Source: an uncultured Bacilli bacterium
Lineage (GTDB): Bacteria > Bacillota_I > Bacilli_A > RF39 > UBA660
Length of the DNA stretch: 13,339 bases
Direction of reading: 5' to 3'
Assembly: GCA_947631285.1 (NCBI GenBank)
Contig: CANRKS010000020.1
Coordinates: 1 to 13,339, forward strand
In this document: piece by piece, positions 8,372 through 13,069 of the stretch
Position numbering within the stretch: the stretch's first letter is position 1
How the letters are laid out: every line of letters starts with the position of its first letter
The notes under the pieces: generated by a model
Database searches by the model: none
Seen by the model: the letters and a program-made list of their open reading frames with translations, nothing else
What the model was told of the DNA's origin: nothing
Translations under genes and position numbers: made by a program

Positions 8372-9224
8372 TGTTAATATCCTCCATCTTTATCACAAAC
8401 TTATCTAGCAATAAATCTTCATTAACATTATAATTTATTTCTTTTAAGATGTTAATTAATAAATTTACTTTTTTCTTTAGATTGTTAAGGCTAAGATTAT
8501 TTAAAAATAAAAACTCAGTTGAACTATTTCTTTTTAAGAGCTTATCATTTAATTTTTCTTGATATATTTTTAAAATAATTTGTAAGATACTCTTTTTTTC
8601 TTCTTTTGAATAGTCTCCTAAACATTCTTTATTATACAAAATAGAATCTTTATTTTCTACTTCAATTTTTTCCAAATATTTTTTAATAACATCTAAATAA
8701 TTATCATAACTATCTTTAGCAATTTCTAATTCTTCACAAATATCGTTGTCAAAATTAACTTCGATATGTTGGCATCTACTTTGAATTGTTAGTAAAACAT
8801 TATCAATATGATTAGTTATAAAAAAACCAATTACTGAACCATCTGGTTCTTCCAAAAATTTTAACATTGTATTCGCAGATTCTTTATTCATCTTTTCAGC
8901 ATTTTTAATAATGTATATATTTTCCTTCGTATATTGGCTATCTTTAGAAAAGAAATGCTTTAAATCTAATATTTGCTCTTTCTTAATAAAATTACCATCA
9001 GGCTCAATAACCTTAAGACTTGGTAAATTATGAATATCAATTAAATGGCATAAAGAACATTTATTACAGTTATCTTGATATTCTGAAACGCAAAAAATGT
9101 TCTTTATTACTTTTAAAAGAACCTCGTAGCATTTTTGAATATTATTAGTTGAAATTAAATAAGCATGCGCTAATTTTTTTTCATGATAATATCCAATTAA
9201 TTGTTCAAGAGCACTGCTTTCTAT
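8358..9224 (-). CDS. holB: DNA polymerase III delta-prime subunit HolB, apparent ATA start
   Basis: 288 aa clamp-loader stator subunit (~330 in B. subtilis). Reading back from ATG 8891 the frame continues with clear HolB sequence: LAHAYLI (18-24), Zn-binding cysteines at 45, 53, 56 and 59 (CNKCSLC), EPDGNFIKKEQILDLKHFF, and NIYIIKNAEKMNKESANTML with KFLEEPDG, followed by the sensor SRC motif (TIQSRCQHIEV). Walker A is absent, as is normal for delta-prime. No ATG, GTG or TTG occurs in frame before residue 112. A strong AGGAGG (9235-9230) lies 5 nt before ATA (9224-9222), making ATA the best start; ATT at 9227 is too close to the Shine-Dalgarno. That Shine-Dalgarno overlaps the bofA stop. An annotation beginning at 8891 would lose a third of the protein. 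Confidence 0.9.
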   Translation of the reverse strand: MESSALEQLIGYYHEKKLAHAYLISTNNIQKCYEVLLKVIKNIFCVSEYQDNCNKCSLCHLIDIHNLPSLKVIEPDGNFIKKEQILDLKHFFSKDSQYTKENIYIIKNAEKMNKESANTMLKFLEEPDGSVIGFFITNHIDNVLLTIQSRCQHIEVNFDNDICEELEIAKDSYDNYLDVIKKYLEKIEVENKDSILYNKECLGDYSKEEKKSILQIILKIYQEKLNDKLLKRNSSTEFLFLNNLSLNNLKKKVNLLINILKEINYNVNEDLLLDKFVIKMEDINNESL

Positions 9225-9233
9225 AATTACCTC

Positions 9234-9422
9234 CTAAATTATTAAATAGAAGACAGCAAAAAGCGATAATAAACCAGGTACTCCAAGAAGAGATGTTATA
9301 GAAATAGTAAAAATATTAATTGGTAAATATATTCCCACATTTTTTAACATTACATCTAAGCCATAAATTATTCCAAAAGCAAATATTACTTTTCTTATGA
9401 TCATACCTAGTTTATTTTTCAA
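9234..9422 (-). CDS. bofA: BofA-family protein (pro-sigma-K processing inhibitor)
   Basis: 62 aa, shorter than B. subtilis BofA (87 aa), consisting of two membrane helices. The C-terminal half carries the family pattern: G-YLPINIFTISITSLLGVPGLLSL. In Bacillus, BofA sits with SpoIVFA in the outer forespore membrane and holds the SpoIVFB protease inactive until engulfment is done. I start at TTG 9422, preceded by GGGTGAT, which matches the GGTGAT part of the extended Shine-Dalgarno; ATG at residue 7 is an alternative. The position downstream of recR is as in B. subtilis, which supports the call. In Bacillus tmk, yaaQ and yaaR lie between bofA and holB; here bofA abuts holB directly. It ends in TAG. 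Confidence 0.85.
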   Translation of the reverse strand: MKNKLGMIIRKVIFAFGIIYGLDVMLKNVGIYLPINIFTISITSLLGVPGLLSLFAVFYLII

Positions 9423-9442
9423 AATATATCACCCAGTAAATT

Positions 9443-9460
9443 ATATTTCCCGGGAAATAT
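9443..9460. promoter_or_regulatory. Noc-binding site (NBS) between recR and bofA
   Basis: An 18 bp perfect palindrome with ATTTCCCGGGAAAT at 9445-9458, identical to the consensus described for the B. subtilis nucleoid-occlusion protein Noc. It lies inside a transcribed operon, 2 bp after the recR stop, and recurs twice near 12.5 and 13.0 kb. Confidence 0.85.
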
Positions 9461-9461
9461 T

Positions 9462-10064
9462 TTATTCAGAAATTCTTTTACGATCTTCTAATGCTTTATC
9501 TAATGTAATAATATCTAAATAATCTATTTCCGCCCCAATAGGAATTCCATATGAGAGTCTTGAAATAGTTACATCTTTTTTTTCAAATATTTTTTTGATA
9601 TATAACGTTGTTGTTTCTCCTTCAATCGTCGACTTTAAAGCCAAAATTAATTCTGGATTTTTTAAAGCTTCCACTCTTTTTACTAAAGATGAAATATTAA
9701 TATCTTCCGGACCGATACTATCCATCGGAGAAATTAATCCATTTAAAACATGATAAACTCCATGATAATTGCCTACTTTTTCAAAAGAAAAAACACTTTT
9801 ATAATCTTCAATAACACAAATCAAATTTTTATCTCTATTATCATCAGAACAAATATGACAAATGTCATTTTCTGTTAGTTGACCACAAATTTGGCATGGC
9901 TTTAATTTTTCTTTGGAATCCACTAGAACTTTAGAAAATTCTTTTATGTCTTCCGCTTTTAATTCAATTGTAGCTAAAGCCATTCTTTCGGCGGACTTAT
10001 CACCAACTCCAGGAAGTTTTTTATAAAAATTAATCAATTTTTGTAATAAATCTGGATATATCAT
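9462..10064 (-). CDS. recR: Recombination mediator RecR
   Basis: 200 aa, the normal length. RecR works with RecO (and RecF) to load RecA onto SSB-coated gaps. Seen: the N-terminal helix-hairpin-helix (KLPGVGDKSAERMA, 17-29), a Cys4 zinc site (Cys57, Cys60, Cys69, Cys72 in CQIC and CHIC), a Toprim domain from ~80 (LICVIEDYKSVFSFEK, then YHVLNGLISPMDSIGP) and the C-terminal region with LSYGIPIGAEIDYLD, which fits the Walker B-like end of the family. It starts 2 bp after the ebfC stop without a strong Shine-Dalgarno, so translational coupling to ebfC is likely; the dnaX-ebfC-recR order is widely conserved. Confidence 0.97.
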   Translation of the reverse strand: MIYPDLLQKLINFYKKLPGVGDKSAERMALATIELKAEDIKEFSKVLVDSKEKLKPCQICGQLTENDICHICSDDNRDKNLICVIEDYKSVFSFEKVGNYHGVYHVLNGLISPMDSIGPEDINISSLVKRVEALKNPELILALKSTIEGETTTLYIKKIFEKKDVTISRLSYGIPIGAEIDYLDIITLDKALEDRKRISE

Positions 10065-10066
10065 AA

Positions 10067-10366
10067 TTACATTAACCCATCTAAGGCACCAGCATATTGT
10101 CCTAATTTTTCTGTCATGGCATTATTAATTTTAATATACGCATCTTTAGTAGCTATTAAAAACATATCTTCTAATATTTCTACATCTTCGGCATTAATTG
10201 TACCAGTCTTTAAAATCTTAACGCTTTTTAATTCTTTAGAGCCACTATAAGTAACTTCAACCCATTCTGATTTACCAATAAATTCCATTTTTTCTAATTC
10301 TTCTTTTTTAGATGTTATCTCTCTTTGAATTTTTTGAGCTTGGGCCATTAAATTTTGCATATTCAT
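10067..10366 (-). CDS. ebfC: Nucleoid-associated protein EbfC/YbaB
   Basis: 99 aa small homodimeric DNA-binding protein of the YbaB/EbfC family. It has an N-terminal helix (NLMAQAQKIQREITSKKEELE), a central sheet (SEWVEVTYSGSKELKSVKI) and a C-terminal helix with the typical DMFLIATKDAYIKI and a Gly/Ala-rich tail. The Shine-Dalgarno AAGGAGGTGATT is an almost complete match to the 16S 3' end and overlaps the dnaX stop codon; the ATG is 8 nt after GGAGG. Its conserved place between dnaX and recR links it to DNA repair and replication, though its precise role is unsettled even in model species. Confidence 0.94.
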   Translation of the reverse strand: MNMQNLMAQAQKIQREITSKKEELEKMEFIGKSEWVEVTYSGSKELKSVKILKTGTINAEDVEILEDMFLIATKDAYIKINNAMTEKLGQYAGALDGLM

Positions 10367-10379
10367 TCAAATCACCTCC

Positions 10380-11939
10380 TTAAATAATTTCTACTTTATT
10401 TTTATTGAAAACATCATTGATACTTTCTTGTTCACTCTTTATTATATCGTTTTCTTCTATATATTCATAACTTTTTTTTATTTTTAAATTTTCAATATAC
10501 ATTTTCTTTTCTTGCTCCCATTTTTCTGAAGAAATAAAAATCATCTTATAATTTGTACCTCGATCTTGATTAAAACTATTTTCAATTTCTTTTAACATTT
10601 TATTAGCAATTTCAATATTATGAACATTATTACATACCAAAATTAAATTTTTAGATGAAGAAGCAACAACATTACTATCCATTAATATTGACTTTATTTT
10701 TCCTTCTGATGATGTTGATAAATATTCTTCCACAGCCATTTTAGCTTCTTCTAAATATTTTTTTTGGGCATCAACAAAACAATTATTAATTCTTATTTTA
10801 ACTAATTTATCATCAAAAGAATTATTATCTTCTTTTATTGGCTCTTTATTTGACTCTTCAATCTTTTCTTCTTTAGTTTCTTCTCTTCCTTGTTTATTAT
10901 CTATCTTTAAAGAAGATTCCTCAAAAAACTCTAATAAAATCATTTCTAAAATGGTAAATGAATCTACATTGATATTAATTTTATTCAAACTATCAGCAAG
11001 CATTAAAATTAAATTTTTATAGTCTTCAAAATTTAACCTTTTTATAAGACCATTTTTTTTAATTTTTTTAGCCCTTTCACTAGCATTATCAATCATTTTT
11101 TTAATTAATGTCTTATAATCTACTGCCCGCAGACGATATTCATTTATTAGATTTAAACAACCATCAATATCATTATTTTCAATTGAATTTAATAATTCTT
11201 CAATATTTTTTTGCGAGATAGTCTTTATTTGTTTTTCAATTAATTCTAATGTTATCTTTTGATCAACCTTAGATAATTGATCTAATAAACTAAGGGCATC
11301 ACGCATCCCACCCTCAGACAAATAAGCAATTTCTTCTAAAGCATCATCATCTATCTCTATTTTTTCTAATTCACTTATTTCTTTTAATCTTTTTATAATA
11401 TCTTCGTTTTTTATTTTTTGAAAGTCATATCTTTGACATCTAGATAATATAGTAATTGGAACATTTTCAATATTAGTAGTTGCTAAAATAAATATTGAAT
11501 GAGCTGGTGGCTCTTCCAAGGTTAATAACAATGCATTAAAAGCACTTGTTGATAACATATGAACTTCATCTATTATATAAACTTTATATTTTCCATTTGT
11601 TGGGGCCAATTTTATATTTTCTATTAAAGCCCTAATTTCATCAACACCGTTATTTGAGGCAGCATCAATTTCAATAATATCAGGATTTTCTTGAAAATTA
11701 CGACAAAATTCACATTCGCCACAAGGAGATCCATCTTTAGGATTTAAACAATTTATGGCTTTAGAAAAGACTTTGGCCGTGGTTGTTTTACCGGTTCCTC
11801 TAGGTCCTGAAAAAATATAGGCATGCGAAATATGATTATTTATAATAGAGTTTTTTAAAGTTTTTATTATATATTCTTGCCCAACTATATTTTCGAAGCA
11901 ATCAGGCCGATATTTACGATATAATACTTTGTATTTCAT
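10380..11939 (-). CDS. dnaX: DNA polymerase III tau/gamma subunit DnaX
   Basis: 519 aa AAA+ clamp-loader motor (B. subtilis 563 aa). Seen: YRPDCFENIVGQ (10-21), Walker A GPRGTGKT (45-52), Zn-binding Cys64, 73, 76 and 79 (CGECEFC), Walker B IIDEVHML (122-129), LEEPPAH, ATTN sensor 1, the SRC arginine-finger motif (166-168) and sensor 2 GGMRDALSLLDQ. Residues ~260-340 are the oligomerisation collar. Residues ~345-375 are a charged linker rich in Glu and Lys, followed by a tau-type C-terminal domain that contacts polymerase. AAAGGA lies 8 nt before ATG. It has its own likely promoter and heads the run of genes that includes ebfC and recR. Confidence 0.97.
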   Translation of the reverse strand: MKYKVLYRKYRPDCFENIVGQEYIIKTLKNSIINNHISHAYIFSGPRGTGKTTTAKVFSKAINCLNPKDGSPCGECEFCRNFQENPDIIEIDAASNNGVDEIRALIENIKLAPTNGKYKVYIIDEVHMLSTSAFNALLLTLEEPPAHSIFILATTNIENVPITILSRCQRYDFQKIKNEDIIKRLKEISELEKIEIDDDALEEIAYLSEGGMRDALSLLDQLSKVDQKITLELIEKQIKTISQKNIEELLNSIENNDIDGCLNLINEYRLRAVDYKTLIKKMIDNASERAKKIKKNGLIKRLNFEDYKNLILMLADSLNKININVDSFTILEMILLEFFEESSLKIDNKQGREETKEEKIEESNKEPIKEDNNSFDDKLVKIRINNCFVDAQKKYLEEAKMAVEEYLSTSSEGKIKSILMDSNVVASSSKNLILVCNNVHNIEIANKMLKEIENSFNQDRGTNYKMIFISSEKWEQEKKMYIENLKIKKSYEYIEENDIIKSEQESINDVFNKNKVEII

Positions 11940-11960
11940 GATGCTATTCCTTTCAAAAAT

Positions 11961-11969
11961 ATTATAACA
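11961..11969 (-). promoter_or_regulatory. Extended -10 promoter of dnaX
   Basis: On the minus strand TGTTATAAT (11969-11961) is a perfect extended -10 element, predicting a start about 10-15 nt upstream of the dnaX ATG. The -35 region is poor (TAGCTA-like), as extended -10 promoters tolerate. Confidence 0.5.
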
Positions 11970-11990
11970 TAAACAGGGATAATTAGCTAA

Positions 11991-12416
11991 TTAATCACGC
12001 AATTTTTTAAAAAAATTATTCACTAATTTTTCATACGGTTGCAAGAACTCATTACAATCATTTGTTTGTATATATTTTTGCTTATCTAAAAACTCATTTT
12101 TTTGTTTTAGTAGATAAACTACTTTGTCTATTCTTGCTTCTTTTATTAAGTGTTGACACATTAAACATGGTTCAAGAGTAACATACATAATACATCCATC
12201 AAGTCGCCAATCCTTTATTTTTTTTTCAGCTTTTAAAATAGCATTAATTTCAGCATGGCCTAATAAATTATATTTTTTTTGACGATTATTGTGAGCTTTA
12301 GAAATTATTTTTTGATTTTTTACTATTATCGCACCAACTGGAATTTCATTTTTTTTATATGATTTAATTGCCTCGTTATATGCAATTTGCATATATTCAT
12401 TTATCTTATCATTCAT
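11991..12416 (-). CDS. tadA: tRNA-specific adenosine deaminase TadA
   Basis: 141 aa zinc deaminase that converts A34 to inosine in tRNA-Arg(ACG), needed to read CGC and CGA codons. Seen: VGAIIVKNQKII, the Zn/proton-shuttle motif HAEINAI (His54, Glu56), then TLEPCLMC (Cys84, Cys87) completing the Zn site, and KEARIDKVVY. I chose ATG 12416 (GGAG 8 nt upstream) over an in-frame ATG at 12443, which would place the start inside the SRP RNA. The Shine-Dalgarno lies directly after the SRP RNA terminator T-tract, so tadA is probably expressed by read-through from the SRP RNA promoter. dnaX follows 51 bp downstream with its own promoter. Confidence 0.95.
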   Translation of the reverse strand: MNDKINEYMQIAYNEAIKSYKKNEIPVGAIIVKNQKIISKAHNNRQKKYNLLGHAEINAILKAEKKIKDWRLDGCIMYVTLEPCLMCQHLIKEARIDKVVYLLKQKNEFLDKQKYIQTNDCNEFLQPYEKLVNNFFKKLRD

Positions 12417-12431
12417 TTCACTATCTCCAAT

Positions 12432-12508
12432 AAAAAAGCACACACAAACAGGGATCGATGTGGCTGCTGTCTTCCAACTCTGACCAGTTTACGATATATT
12501 TGTTGTGC
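12432..12508 (-). ncRNA. ffs: Signal recognition particle RNA (short 4.5S/Mycoplasma type)
   Basis: A ~77 nt RNA including its terminal U tract. The domain IV signature is clear on the minus strand: CTGGTCAG (from 12487), four bases, GGAA tetraloop (12475-12472), three bases, then AGCAGCC, with the same spacing as in canonical SRP RNAs. It would bind Ffh to target nascent membrane proteins. The ends pair: GCACA-ACAAA at the 5' end with TTTGT-(G)-TGTGC at the 3' end, and ATCG with CGAT inside, then T6 (12437-12432), so the closing stem doubles as a terminator. The apical stem bases differ from the usual UCC/GGA but still pair. There is no Alu domain, unlike the ~270 nt B. subtilis scRNA. Confidence 0.88.
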
Positions 12509-12514
12509 AAATTA

Positions 12515-12543
12515 ATATTATCATAATTTATCTTTTATTGCAA
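12515..12543 (-). promoter_or_regulatory. Promoter of the SRP RNA gene
   Basis: On the minus strand TTGCAA (12543-12538), 17 bases, then TAATAT (12520-12515) with an extended TG two bases upstream. A start 7 nt after the -10 falls on the first base of the closing stem (12508). The -35 touches the edge of the Noc-site palindrome at 12543-12566. Confidence 0.7.
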
Positions 12544-12566
12544 AAATATTTCCCGGGAAATATTTT
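12543..12566. promoter_or_regulatory. Noc-binding site (NBS) at the SRP RNA promoter
   Basis: A 24 bp perfect palindrome with core ATTTCCCGGGAAAT at 12548-12561, the B. subtilis Noc consensus. It is directly upstream of the SRP RNA -35 and abuts the next palindrome, a parS site. Confidence 0.85.
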
Positions 12567-12592
12567 CTAATGTTTCACGTGAAACATTAGAA
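12565..12592. promoter_or_regulatory. parS site 1 (ParB/Spo0J binding)
   Basis: TGTTTCACGTGAAACA at 12571-12586 is an exact match to the bacterial parS consensus, extended to a 28 bp perfect palindrome. It nucleates ParB clamps for origin segregation. Its flanks touch the Noc site on its left. Confidence 0.95.
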
Positions 12593-12805
12593 TTTAATTT
12601 TTTTCACTAAAGTTAATTAGATACGATCTACCACTAAATTATTTTTTCTAGCATCAGATGTTTGTAATAATATGTAATTTGTAGACCTTTAGCAGCTTGT
12701 TTATTGATAATATCTTCTAATATATTAAATTTTTAAAACATATTTTTATTCACTTTTCTTTTAAAGCTGCTTGTAAACAACATTATATTTAATTTTGTAT
12801 TTCTA
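12593..12805. other. AT-rich non-coding spacer within the parS/NBS cluster
   Basis: No gene is supportable between the first and second parS sites, and only short frames occur on either strand. AGCAGCTT (12691-12698) is repeated inverted as AAGCTGCT (12764-12771), and the surrounding bases also form an imperfect direct repeat (AGCAGCTTGT against AGCTGCTTGT). A single near-match to a DnaA box, TTATTCACT, is at 12746-12754. From 12832 to 12898, between the variant parS and the small transcript's promoter, I see nothing further. Confidence 0.6.
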
Positions 12806-12831
12806 TTCAATGTTTCACATGAAACATTGAA
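12806..12831. promoter_or_regulatory. parS site 2, one-base variant
   Basis: TGTTTCACATGAAACA at 12811-12826 differs from consensus by one central base (CACATG instead of CACGTG). The flanks still mirror each other (TTCAA left, TTGAA right), so it is probably a functional, weaker site. Confidence 0.8.
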
Positions 12832-12898
12832 AATCGTTTTATTTACAATTATTCGTTATTTTTGGTTTTAAATAAAGAATATTTATTTCTATATAAAT

Positions 12899-12927
12899 TT
12901 GATATTGAAAGCAGAAGATATTATAAT
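12899..12927 (+). promoter_or_regulatory. Sigma-A promoter of a tiny plus-strand transcript
   Basis: TTGATA (12899-12904), exactly 17 bases, then TATAAT (12922-12927). This is the best housekeeping promoter match in the window and points right, into the hairpin at 12937-12975 and away from any gene on that strand. Confidence 0.7.
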
Positions 12928-12933
12928 AATCAA

Positions 12934-12981
12934 TATGAGATTGGTCTCACTCCGCTAGGAGAGGGTGTCAATCTCTTTTTT
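12934..12981 (+). ncRNA. Putative ~45-48 nt small RNA consisting of a terminator-type hairpin
   Basis: The start expected from the upstream promoter is about 12934. Only 3 nt later a hairpin begins: GAGATTG (12937-12943) pairs with CAATCTC (12969-12975), followed by T6 (12976-12981). The 25 nt between them contain a second possible stem, CTCC-GCTA-GGAG (12950-12961), and an alternative CACTC/GGGTG pairing. The transcript would therefore be almost nothing but its own intrinsic terminator. There is no room for an open reading frame. The run of T ends inside the flank of parS site 3. I know of no named RNA with this sequence; the function is unknown. Confidence 0.55.
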
Positions 12982-13004
12982 AATGTTTCACGTGAAACAT
13001 TAAA
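12979..13004. promoter_or_regulatory. parS site 3 (ParB/Spo0J binding)
   Basis: TGTTTCACGTGAAACA at 12984-12999 is an exact consensus match within a 26 bp perfect palindrome. It lies immediately after the terminator tract of the small plus-strand transcript. Confidence 0.95.
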
Positions 13005-13011
13005 TCTTAAA

Positions 13012-13043
13012 TTTCAAATTATTTCCCGGGAAATAATTTGAAA
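13012..13043. promoter_or_regulatory. Noc-binding site (NBS) downstream of gyrA, in a 32 bp palindrome
   Basis: ATTTCCCGGGAAAT at 13021-13034 is the exact Noc consensus, with nine further mirrored bases on each side, giving a 32 bp perfect palindrome. It touches the gyrA terminator hairpin on one side and lies 7 bp from parS site 3 on the other. Confidence 0.85.
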
Positions 13044-13069
13044 AGACGCTAGTAATTAATTAGCATCTT
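13043..13069 (-). terminator. Probable gyrA terminator
   Basis: On the minus strand AAGATGCTA (13069-13061) pairs with TAGCGTCTT (13051-13043) with one G-U pair and a 9 nt loop, followed by TTC and A/T-rich sequence. The left arm lies in the last gyrA codons. The U tract is short, so termination may be incomplete. Confidence 0.5.

Noticed and set aside
8358..8891. holB starting at ATG 8891 (177 aa)
   Set aside because: Clear HolB sequence continues in frame for 111 residues upstream, including the zinc cysteines, to an AGGAGG site.
11053..11069. A8 and A7 runs in dnaX as a programmed slippage site making a short gamma subunit
   Set aside because: Slippage would truncate near residue 297-304, inside the oligomerisation domain, much earlier than known gamma forms; runs of 7-8 A or T are common in this genome.
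12417..12443. tadA starting at ATG 12443
   Set aside because: The nine extra residues lie in the SRP RNA 3' arm and terminator; ATG 12416 has a proper Shine-Dalgarno.
12634..12735. ~31 codon minus-strand frame in the parS spacer as a gene remnant
   Set aside because: No start with a ribosome binding site and no recognisable family; expected by chance in AT-rich DNA.
12746..12754. TTATTCACT as a DnaA box marking oriC
   Set aside because: It has a mismatch to TTATNCACA, is single, and no cluster or unwinding element accompanies it; oriC is more likely to the right of the window.
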